DNA from: Trichothermofontia sp964536415
GTDB taxonomy: Bacteria; Cyanobacteriota; Cyanobacteriia; B231
Assembly (NCBI GenBank): GCA_964536415.1
Contig: CAZHXN010000001.1
Span: 1-64,000, forward strand
DNA length: 64,000 nt
Reading direction: 5' to 3'
How positions within the stretch are numbered: the first letter of the stretch is position 1; each line of letters opens with the position of its first letter. Below, one piece after another: positions 1 to 7,889 of the stretch. Position numbers and translations under genes: made by a program. The notes beneath the pieces were generated by a model. The model worked only from the letters and a program-made list of their open reading frames with translations. It had not been told where the DNA came from and made no database searches.

Positions 1-165
1 CCCAGCCCACCCACCCAGCAGCCATCGGCCAGGGTGACCCCACCGTCTCCAGGCAAGAAACCGACACCGCGAAAAAACTGACACCAGCAGCACCGTAACG
101 GTTGTTCAGGCGATTAACGCCACAGCCAACTGTACCCCCCACAGCGTAGCTTTTTGAATGGAGGG
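1..165. other. Window edge, unassigned, possible partial reading frame
   Basis: No gene can be called here. On the minus strand a frame is open from about position 190 to the window edge and reads plausibly as protein (with ...VNRLNNRYGAAGVSFF...), but it has no ATG; a GTG near 137 could start it. On the plus strand a frame from position 3 ends at a TAA at 96-98 and could be the tail of a gene convergent with aroH. The sequence does not decide between them. Confidence 0.2.
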
Positions 166-609
166 TCAGTGTCTGGGCATAACAGAAGAAGACGGCAGCC
201 GTTCGGGAGCCAGATGGGTGCGATCGGGGCGCAGATGTTGGGCCTGACGCAGGTAGGGATGATAGACCGGGCGATCAGGATCGGGGAGTGTGGCGTGGAT
301 CAGGACCCGAATACAGCGGCTCAGGCTGCCCTCGACATGCATTTGTTGGACATCCAGGAGCGCAATATCCTCCCAGAGGGGGGAACGCTCACGGGCGATC
401 GCCGCCGGGAAGATAGCGGTGAGATCCCGCGTGACCGAAAAGGTAACACTGATATATTGGGTCGGGCTAATCTGGTTGCGAGCCTCCACCTCATCCAGTA
501 ATTCGGTTACCGCTTCTCGGATTGCAGCAACCGTATTTTCAGATACCGTCGTTGCCCCCCGAATCGCACGCACGCTCCACTGCACACTCAGATCCTCCCT
601 GCCTATCAT
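166..609 (-). CDS. aroH: Chorismate mutase, AroH class
   Basis: Converts chorismate to prephenate, the first step from the shikimate pathway toward phenylalanine and tyrosine, in the cytoplasm. The 147-residue product has the AroH signature: an N-terminal strand with VRAIRGATTV, a helix carrying the EAVTELLDEV segment, then ISVTFSVTRDLTAIFPA, which matches the family's 'SVTxDLxAxFPA' stretch, and a C-terminal CIRVLIHATLP strand. An in-frame start exists 33 codons upstream (708), but only the ATG at 609 gives the normal family N terminus. The product is some 20 residues longer than short AroH proteins because of a C-terminal extension. The gene stands alone, upstream of sppA on the same strand but separated by 366 bases. 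Confidence 0.9.
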   Translation of the reverse strand: MIGREDLSVQWSVRAIRGATTVSENTVAAIREAVTELLDEVEARNQISPTQYISVTFSVTRDLTAIFPAAIARERSPLWEDIALLDVQQMHVEGSLSRCIRVLIHATLPDPDRPVYHPYLRQAQHLRPDRTHLAPERLPSSSVMPRH

Positions 610-975
610 GACTAAACTGCACTCATCTAAGCGAATTTGTAAACTAAGCGCGACCCTCAACTGAACTGATTTATTAGCTTTTATTGACGAGTTGGCCTCT
701 CTTAACAACCTTGCTGTTACAGTTCCATCTTTAATAAAAGCTCACCAATGTGTAACGCGATCGCAACAATTGCACCTGACTGATCACACCTGCCATATCT
801 TAGTCGCTTCACAGACGATTCAGAGACCGATTCCCATAAATTGGCATTAAATTCTTGGCCAGTGGAGCAAGCCGGACGCCGAAAGCCAGCAGGAAGAGAG
901 TAACTATCTTGCCTGCTAGTATACTTTCTCCCTCCTTCTCCCTCCTTGCTTCTCTTTTCTCGCTTCTGAGTTCCC
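610..975. other. Intergenic region between sppA and aroH
   Basis: No gene is visible. It holds the aroH upstream region and, at about 918-968, a pyrimidine-rich track with CTCCCTCCTT and CTTCTCTTTTCTCGCTTCT. This track resembles the CTTCTCTCTCCTCG short tandem repeat found inside lnt and, in reverse, inside the nuclease gene at 56511. Confidence 0.5.
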
Positions 976-1797
976 TTAGGGACGGTACAACCACAGGGGT
1001 AGCCCACTCGATGCCAGTTCAAACTCCAACCATTGCATCCCCGCTTCCATCCCTGCCAGGGTGCGGCTATGGTTAGATAACAACCGGCTGAGGGGAGACT
1101 TGCGGTCTTCGATCGTGAAGACAGGCGTCTTTTCGGGGTCCAGACCCGCCAATTCAGCGGCCCAGCGGCGGGCATCCGCTTCTGTGCCGAGGCGATCGAT
1201 CACCCCCAGGGCCAAGGCTTGTTGACCCGTAAAAATGCGTCCATCCGCAAAACTGCGTACCGCCTCGATCGTCAAATTCCGGGCTTCAGCCACCGTCTGC
1301 ACAAACTGCTGGTAGCTCACGTCGATCATTTCCTGCAAAATCGACTGCTCCGGCTCCGTCAGTTCGCGATCGAAAGCCAGAATATCCTTGTAGGGACCCG
1401 ACTTGATGACCTTAAAGGAAATACCAATCTTGTCCAGGAGGCGCTCCAGGTTATTCCCGCGCAGAATCACCCCGATACTGCCCGTAATGGTCCCAGGATT
1501 CGCCATAATCTGGCTGGCCCCCATGCCGACATACACCCCTCCAGAGGCAGAAATATTGCCAAAACTAGCGATCACTTTGATCTTCTGCCGTAACCGCTTC
1601 AACGCTTCGTAGATTTCCTGGGAGTCACCCACGGTCCCACCCGGGCTGTCAATCCGCAGCAACAGTGCCGGGAATTTCCGCTCTTCCACTGTTTTCAGCG
1701 CCTTCAAGACCCGTGTGCGGGTGGCACCATTGATAATCCCCGTGATTTCCACACGGGCCACTTGCTTACAAAAACGAGGCGTAAAGGGCCAAACCAT
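976..1797 (-). CDS. sppA: Signal peptide peptidase SppA, short 36-kDa type
   Basis: Membrane-associated serine protease that degrades cleaved signal peptides; cyanobacterial members are also linked to thylakoid proteolysis. The 273-residue product has the Clp/crotonase-like fold typical of SppA, with RIDSPGG at residues 48-54. The nucleophile serine lies in SASGGVYVG (about Ser85) and the general-base lysine in SGPYKDI (about Lys137), so the Ser-Lys dyad is complete. The start at 1797 (MVWPFTPRF) was preferred over an upstream start at 1836 because it gives the usual N terminus. It is the single-domain short form rather than the double-domain E. coli form. It lacks an obvious hydrophobic signal and may associate peripherally with membranes. 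Confidence 0.93.
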   Translation of the reverse strand: MVWPFTPRFCKQVARVEITGIINGATRTRVLKALKTVEERKFPALLLRIDSPGGTVGDSQEIYEALKRLRQKIKVIASFGNISASGGVYVGMGASQIMANPGTITGSIGVILRGNNLERLLDKIGISFKVIKSGPYKDILAFDRELTEPEQSILQEMIDVSYQQFVQTVAEARNLTIEAVRSFADGRIFTGQQALALGVIDRLGTEADARRWAAELAGLDPEKTPVFTIEDRKSPLSRLLSNHSRTLAGMEAGMQWLEFELASSGLPLWLYRP

Positions 1798-2157
1798 AGA
1801 CTCTTCAGGATGCGTCAGGAGAATCAAGATAACCAACCGATCAGTACCAACCAGTAATGACTATAGCCAGTTATTTACCCAGACTGCCAGGATAATCACC
1901 GACCCTGCACAGCCCTTGGCCCCATCCCGCCCCCGAAGCAGCAATCAGCAGCAGGGGCTTAACAAAACTCAATATTTCGCTACAATAAACCTAATCATTA
2001 CCCCGTCATTACCTCGCGGCGATCGCGGCTGTGTGTTAACCCCAGCGATCGCCAGAATGGGCGGGACTTGCCCCGCTGGCTCACCTCTCTTTCGAGCAAT
2101 TCCATCCATTCGGTAAATTTCTTCAATTTTTCTGGTTGCCCCTACGCGCTACTACCC
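1798..2157. other. Divergent intergenic region between sppA and EamA gene
   Basis: This 360-base spacer separates two divergent genes and should hold both promoters. It contains two HIP1-like GCGATCGC-type sites near 2018-2052. No hairpin or ORF stands out. Confidence 0.4.
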
Positions 2158-3282
2158 ATGTATATCAAGCTCACGGAAGCCCGTTTACCCTTTGCCCCGC
2201 TGCTGTTGATCGCCCCTTTTTTCCTCTGGGGAACGGCGATGGTGGCGATGAAGGGCGCGATTGCCCACACGACTCCGTTTTTTATGACCGGCATTCGGCT
2301 AGTGCCCGCCGGGGTTTTGGTGCTCCTGGCGGCGGCCTTGATGGGTCGGCCCCAACCCAGGGGATGGCGAGCCTGGGGCTGGATTGCCCTGTTTGCCCTG
2401 GTGGATGCAGCCCTGTTCCAGGGGTTTCTAGGCCAGGGCTTGGTGCGGACAGGGGCTGGCTTAGGGTCGGTGATGATTGACTCGCAACCCCTGGCGGTAG
2501 CTTTGATGGCCAGTTGGCTGTTTGGGGAACACATTGGTGGCTTTGGCTGGCTGGGGCTAGGGTTTGGGGTCGTTGGCATTAGCCTGTTAGGCATTCCCGC
2601 CTCCGGGTTGGCCGCCGCACGGGATTGGCTGTTAGGGCAGACAACGCTGACTACCGAGGCACTCAATCTAGGAACACTTCTGGGCAATCTCTTTCAGCAT
2701 GGCCAATGGTTGATGCTGATGGCGGCCCTGTCGATGGCAGTGGGGACGATTTTGATTCGCTTTGTCAGTCGCCATGCTGATCCGATCGTGGCCACCGGCT
2801 GGCACATGATTCTGGGCGGGATTCCCCTTTTTGTCCTGTCGGGTTGGACCGAAACCCAGCAGTGGACGGCGCTGACCCTGGCCGATTGGTCGGCGCTGGC
2901 CTACGCCACCCTCTTCGGCAGCGCGATCGCCTACGGGTTATTTTTCTACCTGGCGGCCAGTGGCAATCTCACGAGTCTGAGCGCATTGACCTTTTTAACC
3001 CCGGTCTTTGCGCTCCTATTTGGCAACCTGGTACTCCAGGAAGTGCTGACGCCGCTGCAATGGGGTGGGGTGGGCCTAACCCTGATCAGTATTTATTTGA
3101 TTAACCAGCGCGAGGTTCTGCACACCTGGCTCCAGCGCCAGTGGTCGGCGCACTTCGCCAGCGGCGAGACGGCGCGAGTCCCCGCTGTGCCGGGTGAACC
3201 GGTACTGACGACGGAGCCAGCTACCCCCTCCCCCTCCGAAGGCTACGCGATCTCCCTTCCCGTCTCCGAACACCAACCCTGA
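2158..3282 (+). CDS. EamA/DMT family transporter
   Basis: An inner-membrane drug/metabolite transporter, presumably an exporter of small metabolites; the substrate cannot be read from sequence. The 374-residue product has two EamA halves with about ten hydrophobic segments: residues roughly 10-160, including the FLWGTAMVAMKG and FxxxGxRxxPAG motifs, and 185-320 ending in GGVGLTLISIYLINQRE. The ATG at 2158 was chosen because the 30 upstream in-frame codons read as non-protein. The last 40 residues are a hydrophilic tail rich in Pro, Ser and Glu; its codons (about 3225-3279) resemble the short coding repeat seen in the gene at 21609-24494. The gene is monocistronic. Confidence 0.88.
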   Translation: MYIKLTEARLPFAPLLLIAPFFLWGTAMVAMKGAIAHTTPFFMTGIRLVPAGVLVLLAAALMGRPQPRGWRAWGWIALFALVDAALFQGFLGQGLVRTGAGLGSVMIDSQPLAVALMASWLFGEHIGGFGWLGLGFGVVGISLLGIPASGLAAARDWLLGQTTLTTEALNLGTLLGNLFQHGQWLMLMAALSMAVGTILIRFVSRHADPIVATGWHMILGGIPLFVLSGWTETQQWTALTLADWSALAYATLFGSAIAYGLFFYLAASGNLTSLSALTFLTPVFALLFGNLVLQEVLTPLQWGGVGLTLISIYLINQREVLHTWLQRQWSAHFASGETARVPAVPGEPVLTTEPATPSPSEGYAISLPVSEHQP

Positions 3283-3550
3283 ACCACCGTTGCCATGGAA
3301 TGCGTCCATGAGCAATCGGTTTAAATTGATATCGGGATGATATCGGGAATATTCGAGAATATCCCTTAAGATAAATAAAGGGTGATCGGTCGCCTTGGTT
3401 GCAGACCGCCCCCGCCATCACGCTAGGAAATCGACCTAGGAAATTGACAATGTTGACAACTGAGTAGCCCTTAGTCGTCTCTGCGAGAGCACTGGGGGCC
3501 GCTGATAACGCGAAACAACCACAAGCCGTTATCTGTTTTGGAGGTGAGGT
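3283..3550 (+). promoter_or_regulatory. Structured leader of the 54-residue ORF
   Basis: Two structures precede the small ORF. At 3345-3365 there is a near-perfect palindrome, GGGAATATTC-GA-GAATATCCC, preceded by a direct repeat of GATATCGGGA. At 3504-3533 GATAACG pairs with CGTTATC, just ahead of a strong Shine-Dalgarno GGAGG at 3540-3544. A hairpin so close to the ribosome-binding site could act in translation control; this is inference. Confidence 0.45.
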
Positions 3551-3715
3551 ATGGCAGTCTCAATGCTCAAGGATGGTACCGCCGTGGTTCTGCCCCTAGG
3601 TGAGTTGATCCAGCTTCTCGATGCCAATCCTGAGTTGATTAAGGCACAGGCAATTAAGAAACAAGGCAAGCCATCCCTGGTGAAGGCCACCGCCACCCCT
3701 AAGCTAATGGGTTAA
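3551..3715 (+). CDS. Small protein of 54 residues, unknown function
   Basis: A short ORF starting at ATG 3551, behind one of the clearest Shine-Dalgarno sequences in the window (GGAGG six bases upstream). The product begins MAVSMLKDGTAVVLPLGELI and ends KATATPKLMG. It has no membrane segment or cysteine; the middle, LIQLLDANPELIKAQAIKKQ, should form amphipathic helix, and the tail is basic. I do not recognise the family. The strong ribosome-binding site, sensible codon use and structured leader favour a real gene. It is followed by a repeat-rich spacer, so it is probably transcribed alone. Confidence 0.6.
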   Translation: MAVSMLKDGTAVVLPLGELIQLLDANPELIKAQAIKKQGKPSLVKATATPKLMG

Positions 3716-3930
3716 GGCTCCCTTCCCTGGTTGTCTGACGAATCTTTTCCCCTTACGTGAGGAGTGAGGACAGAGGGAAGAAGGAAGCAAGAGCCGCTGC
3801 TTCAGGTTGATCAACCCATCTTTTCCCTTTTCGTGAGGGGAAAGGAGAGAGAAAAGCGAACGGAGATACAGCCTTTACTTTAATCATCTTTACCTTAATC
3901 ATAAAGTACAGTTTTACAGGGGTAGGCTGG

Positions 3931-4054
3931 GTGCAGCCCGCTGGTGTGGCCCTCACCCTAAATCCCTCTCCCGCTCTGGGAGAGGGACTTGAAAATTCGG
4001 CTCCCCTTCCCCCCAACCCCCCGCAAACGGGGGGTTGGGGGATGAGGGCTGCAC
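3931..4054. repeat. Nested inverted-repeat element with two internal hairpins
   Basis: The ends are a perfect 9-bp inverted repeat, GTGCAGCCC (3931-3939) and GGGCTGCAC (4046-4054). Inside lie two perfect hairpins: CCCTCTCCC/GGGAGAGGG (3964-3986, 5-base loop) and a 14-bp stem at 4010-4041 built from C runs, with loop CAAA. The first hairpin is the same motif as in the repeats at 34009 and 41331. The architecture resembles a non-autonomous mobile or REP-type element. Confidence 0.7.
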
Positions 4055-4082
4055 TTGCCCAACTGAGATGCTCCCCACTCAC

Positions 4083-4158
4083 CAGCCTTTAAGGGCCGCT
4101 CAGGGGGTTAAATCCCTGGTTCATCGGTTAGTGTTCTTCAGTTGGGAAAACGCTGTAA
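4083..4158. repeat. Shorter, diverged copy of the 96-bp MITE-like repeat
   Basis: Begins CAGCCTTT and ends GGGAAAACGCTGTAA, matching both ends of the 96-bp copies at 27994 and 31232, with TTCATC and CTTCAG blocks in the same order between them. The central palindrome is replaced by a CAGGG/CCCTG hairpin. The copy ends just ahead of the AI-2E transporter gene and may contribute to its leader. Confidence 0.5.
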
Positions 4159-4200
4159 GCTAAATTGAGCGATCGCGCCAACATCCAGCCAACATCCAGT

Positions 4201-5346
4201 ATGAATCGGGTATTGACTCCCCTCCAACAATTCTTGCTCACCTGGTTGCTGATCCTGGCAGTCGGCTGGGCCACGATCGGGGCCATTCGCTATATTGGCG
4301 AATTGGTCAGCATTTTGGTGACGGCAGGGCTGATTGCGTTTCTGCTCAACTATGCCGTCGCCCGTTTGCAAGTGCTGTTGCCCCGCCCGATCGCGGCGGT
4401 CGTGGTCTACCTGCTAGCCGGTATGGGGGTTGTGTTGATCGGCTTGACGATCGTGCCGCCGGTGGTGCGTCAGGCGAAACAGTTTATTACCAATGTCCCC
4501 AGTCTGCTAGATTCCGGTCGGGAGCAATTCTTGGCCTTTCAGGAATGGAGTCAACTCCATAATTTACCCTTTGATTTTCAATTTCTGGGGTCGCAACTCC
4601 TGAGCCAGTTACAAGTGCAATCGCAGGCGATCGCGGGGAAAGGTCTGGGATTAGTTTTAGGCACCTTTGGCTGGGTGATTGACCTAGTGCTGATTCTCGT
4701 GATTTCGTTTTATATGTTGCTCGATGGCGAACGCATCTGGAAGGGATTCACCCAATTTCTATCTCCCCAGGTGCGGGATGTATTAACCATTTCCCTGGAA
4801 CGCAATCTGCAAAAGTTTGTTTCCGGTCAATTGCTGCTGGGTCTGTTTATGGCGATCGTGTTGACGATTGCCTTTTGGCTTCTCAAAGTCCCCTTTTTCC
4901 TCCTCTTTTCGGTGTTTATTGGCCTGATGGAGGTCATCCCCTTTATTGGCGCAACGCTGGGGATTGCCACCGTTTGCTTGGTAGTCGTTTTTATCGACGC
5001 CTGGTTAGCGCTTCAGGTCCTCACGGTTGCGGTTATCGTACAGCAGGTTAAGGATAATCTGATTGCCCCCCGGATTCTGGGTAACCTCACTGGCCTCAGT
5101 CCGGTGATTATTCTGGCTTCGTTACTGCTGGGAGCACGGGTTGGGGAACTCCTGGGCGTGATTTTGGCGATTCCACTCACGGGGGTGATTAAAAGTATTG
5201 TCGAGATTGCTCTTGATCCGACCCTACCGCCCCAAACAGGTTCATTTTTCTGTAATCCCGTGGTGGTTGCAGCGGCTGAAATGGAGATGTCTCTGAACTC
5301 GGCTCAGCCGACGCCCCCCTCTGCTCCAGAGCTAATGGGTGAATAA
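4201..5346 (+). CDS. AI-2E family (PerM/TqsA-like) membrane transporter
   Basis: An integral membrane protein of the AI-2E exporter superfamily; characterised members export autoinducer-2 or sodium ions, and the cyanobacterial substrate is unknown. The 381-residue product has about eight membrane segments, with the long extramembrane loop between residues 85 and 155 that is typical of the family, and the conserved late segment QQVKDNLIAPRILGNLTGLSPVIILASLLLG. A TTG at 4165 is in frame, but the ATG at 4201 gives the normal N terminus. It heads a tight run of four genes: 5 bases to the permease, then short gaps to the Nudix and hydrolase genes. Confidence 0.88.
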   Translation: MNRVLTPLQQFLLTWLLILAVGWATIGAIRYIGELVSILVTAGLIAFLLNYAVARLQVLLPRPIAAVVVYLLAGMGVVLIGLTIVPPVVRQAKQFITNVPSLLDSGREQFLAFQEWSQLHNLPFDFQFLGSQLLSQLQVQSQAIAGKGLGLVLGTFGWVIDLVLILVISFYMLLDGERIWKGFTQFLSPQVRDVLTISLERNLQKFVSGQLLLGLFMAIVLTIAFWLLKVPFFLLFSVFIGLMEVIPFIGATLGIATVCLVVVFIDAWLALQVLTVAVIVQQVKDNLIAPRILGNLTGLSPVIILASLLLGARVGELLGVILAIPLTGVIKSIVEIALDPTLPPQTGSFFCNPVVVAAAEMEMSLNSAQPTPPSAPELMGE

Positions 5347-5351
5347 GTGCG

Positions 5352-6416
5352 ATGAACTGGTGGCAAAAACTGCGGAATAATCGTTTGGCCCGTTGGGGCG
5401 CAATGCTGCTGTTGGTCTTTTACCTGGCGGTGATCGCGGCGGATTTTGTTGCCCCCTATGATCCCTATGCCTCCCAACCGAATGGGGCACTCTTGCCCCC
5501 CACCCAGATTTACTGGCGGGACTCGGCGGGGCAATGGATTGGCCCCCATGTCTATCCGACCCAACAAGGACCGATCGATCAGGCCACGGGCGAGCAACAG
5601 TTAATCGTCGATCGCACACAACCCTCCCCCATTCGCTTGTTTGTCCCCGGTCATCCCTATCGGATTCTGGGCTGGGAAATGAATATCCATTTGTTTGGCA
5701 CGATCGGTCCGGCCCCCTTCAACCTGCTGGGGACCGATGATCAGGCGCGAGATGCCTTCAGTCGATTGGTGCATGGGGGACGGATCAGCCTCTTTGTCGG
5801 CCTTGTCGGTGTCGCGATTTCCTTCCCCTTAGGGCTGCTGGTGGGGGGAATTTCCGGTTACTTTGGCGGCTGGACCGATGGCATCTTGATGCGGCTGGTG
5901 GAGGTCTTGATGACGATCCCTAGCATTTACCTGCTCATTGCCCTTGCCACCGTGTTGCCTCCTGGATTAAGCAGTGCCCACCGGTTTCTGTTGATCGTGG
6001 TCATCACCTCATTTGTGGGTTGGGCGAGTCTGGCGCGGGTGATTCGCGGTCAGGTGCTCTCTATTAAGTCGCGGGAGTTTGTCCAAGCGGCCCAGGTGAT
6101 GGGGGGATCGCCGCTCTATATCATCACGACCCATGTGCTGCCCCAAACGGCCACCTATGTGATTATTGCCGCGACCCTCTCGGTCCCCAGTTTTATTATC
6201 GCGGAATCAGTGTTGAGCCTGATTGGCCTGGGCATTCAGCAACCGGACCCGTCCTGGGGTAATATGCTGTCGTTGGCCACTAATGCCTCGATCCTGGTGT
6301 TGCAACCCTGGTTGATCTGGCCGCCCGCGTTGATGATTGTCTTAACAGTATTGGCGTTTAACCTGTTGGGGGATGGCCTCCGGGATGCGCTGGATCCGCG
6401 TAGTCTGAGTCCTTGA
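5352..6416 (+). CDS. ABC transporter permease, DppC/OppC type
   Basis: A binding-protein-dependent transport permease of the oligopeptide/nickel class. The 354-residue product has one N-terminal membrane segment (about 15-35), then a roughly 95-residue extramembrane stretch that includes the family's LGTDDQARDAFSRLVHGGRIS motif, then five segments of the permease core. The EAA loop is SIKSREFVQAAQVMGGSPLYIITTHVLP, and the C terminus has LGLGIQQPDPSWGNML and the final LGDGLRDALDPR, all diagnostic. No ATPase, DppB-type partner or binding protein lies next to it, so the partners must be elsewhere. The insertion at residues 40-120 is longer than in typical DppC. Confidence 0.9.
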   Translation: MNWWQKLRNNRLARWGAMLLLVFYLAVIAADFVAPYDPYASQPNGALLPPTQIYWRDSAGQWIGPHVYPTQQGPIDQATGEQQLIVDRTQPSPIRLFVPGHPYRILGWEMNIHLFGTIGPAPFNLLGTDDQARDAFSRLVHGGRISLFVGLVGVAISFPLGLLVGGISGYFGGWTDGILMRLVEVLMTIPSIYLLIALATVLPPGLSSAHRFLLIVVITSFVGWASLARVIRGQVLSIKSREFVQAAQVMGGSPLYIITTHVLPQTATYVIIAATLSVPSFIIAESVLSLIGLGIQQPDPSWGNMLSLATNASILVLQPWLIWPPALMIVLTVLAFNLLGDGLRDALDPRSLSP

Positions 6417-6430
6417 GGGTTGCCCTAACG

Positions 6431-6931
6431 ATGTGCCCTTCGCCGACCCCACGACCCACTCGATCGCCGTCTGTGTGGCAACGGTGGAGCTACTTTGTGC
6501 AAACGGTGCTGGGGCTGCTGTTCCGGCATCCCGTGACGGGTACGAGCATTATTCCCGTCTTACCCGATGGCACGATCGTGCTCATTCAACGTCGGGATAC
6601 CCAGCGCTGGGGCCTACCGGGGGGCTTTGTGAACTGGGGGGAAACCTTGGCCACAACGGTTGAGCGGGAACTGGCGGAGGAAACGGGCCTTCAGCTCCAG
6701 CGCCTAGGACGGTTGGTGGGGGTGTATTCGGCACCCGATCGCGATCCACGGGTCCATTCCATTTGCATCGTGATCGAGGTACACGCCAGTGGCCAAATGC
6801 AGGTTCGGGATGCGCTGGAGGTGATGGCGGTGCAAGCCTTTAACCGGGAAGCCTTGCCGATTGGGGCGTTGTCGCATGATCACGATCGTCAGCTTCAGGA
6901 CTATTTAGAGGGACTAACAACGCTAGCATAG
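6431..6931 (+). CDS. Nudix hydrolase
   Basis: A cytoplasmic pyrophosphohydrolase of the Nudix superfamily acting on a nucleoside diphosphate linked to another moiety; the substrate is not predictable. The 166-residue product carries a complete Nudix box, GGFVNWGE followed by RELAEETGL, at about residues 68-92, with all the glutamates that bind the catalytic metal. An N-terminal hydrophobic stretch (SYFVQTVLGLLF) precedes the domain. A TTG at 6413 overlaps the permease stop, but the ATG at 6431 is the better start. It is co-directional with its neighbours, with gaps of under 20 bases, suggesting one transcript from 4201 to 7799. Confidence 0.9.
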   Translation: MCPSPTPRPTRSPSVWQRWSYFVQTVLGLLFRHPVTGTSIIPVLPDGTIVLIQRRDTQRWGLPGGFVNWGETLATTVERELAEETGLQLQRLGRLVGVYSAPDRDPRVHSICIVIEVHASGQMQVRDALEVMAVQAFNREALPIGALSHDHDRQLQDYLEGLTTLA

Positions 6932-6950
6932 AACCTTGATATTGATCAGC

Positions 6951-7799
6951 ATGGATAGATTTGGCATGGCTCCCCCCCTGCGGCACGCGCGGCTCAAACT
7001 GGCTCAAGGTCAATTGTTCTGGCACGAACAGGGGATTCGCGGCCCCGCGATCGTGCTCTTGCACGGAGCTTGGCACACTAGTCAGCAGTGGGTCCCCGTG
7101 ATGGCACTGCTCAGTCAGGATTACCACTGCTTTGCGCCGGATCTCCTAGGCTTTGGCGAGTCGGATCGACCCGATGTTCATTACTCAATCGCGTTACAAG
7201 TTGAATGCTTAGCGGCCTATCTGGAAGCCCTGCGCTTGCGAGAAGTCTATTTAGTCGGTTATTCCCTCGGTGGTTGGGTGGCGGCCAGCTATGCCCTGGC
7301 GCATCTGGAACAGGTCCAAGGTCTGGTCTTGATCTCACCAGAGGGCGTTGACGTGAAAGGACAGGACCCGTGGCGCGGGGCCAGATGGTTGTTGCGGAAG
7401 CCGCCGATCCTGGTGTGGCTCTTGCGGGTGTTGAGTCCCCTGTTGCGTTTATGGGGACAGGCGGCGACCCTCGATCGCCTCTGGTCCCTGCGCGATCGCT
7501 ACCAGCAAGCCCCAACCGCCTGTCAACTCCTATTCCAGCGACGACGGGCCGAAATCCAGGCGGAGCAATTGCAGGACCGCTTACCCTGGCTGAAATTGCC
7601 GGTTTTATTACTTCAGGAGATGCCCACTATCCCAGCGGAGGAAGCCAGGATTCAGGTCTATGCCCGCACCCTGCCCCAGGTCATGGTCAAACAGTTACCC
7701 GCTGGCCCCGATCGCCATTGTCTGGAAGATGCCCCCGATCGGGTGGCAGCCCAAATTCGCCAGTTTGTGGCCCAACGTCATCCATCGGCATCAGCTTGA
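6951..7799 (+). CDS. Alpha/beta hydrolase
   Basis: An alpha/beta-hydrolase-fold enzyme of 282 residues. The oxyanion region LLHGAWHTSQQW (about 36-47), the nucleophile elbow GYSLGG (Ser near residue 108), an aspartate-containing FAPDLLGFGESD motif, and a late RHCLED histidine complete a plausible Ser-Asp-His triad. The lid region (about 150-205) is rich in Arg, Leu and Trp. Members act as esterases, lipases or C-C hydrolases, so the substrate is open. The ATG at 6951 was preferred over the TTG at 6936. It is the last gene of the AI-2E transporter run. Confidence 0.85.
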   Translation: MDRFGMAPPLRHARLKLAQGQLFWHEQGIRGPAIVLLHGAWHTSQQWVPVMALLSQDYHCFAPDLLGFGESDRPDVHYSIALQVECLAAYLEALRLREVYLVGYSLGGWVAASYALAHLEQVQGLVLISPEGVDVKGQDPWRGARWLLRKPPILVWLLRVLSPLLRLWGQAATLDRLWSLRDRYQQAPTACQLLFQRRRAEIQAEQLQDRLPWLKLPVLLLQEMPTIPAEEARIQVYARTLPQVMVKQLPAGPDRHCLEDAPDRVAAQIRQFVAQRHPSASA

Positions 7800-7889
7800 T
7801 CAGCCTGATCAGCCGGTAACTGGATGGGGAAGAAGGTCGGTGCTACACTGGGGCAGATTCTATTAACCATCAACTAACCTGAAGCGACC

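Larger units (their letters stand above)
3716..4200. other. Repeat-rich intergenic region
   Basis: This 485-base spacer holds no gene. It consists largely of repeats: a G/A-rich stretch (3760-3870) with two similar copies of a CTGCTTCAGGTTGATCAACCC-like context, the hairpin element at 3931-4054 and the MITE-like copy at 4083-4158, listed separately. Confidence 0.6.

Noticed and set aside
3750..3790. Possible Yfr1-like small RNA (ACTCCTCAC on the minus strand)
   Set aside because: Only 9 bases fit the motif, without the second stem or terminator expected for Yfr1.
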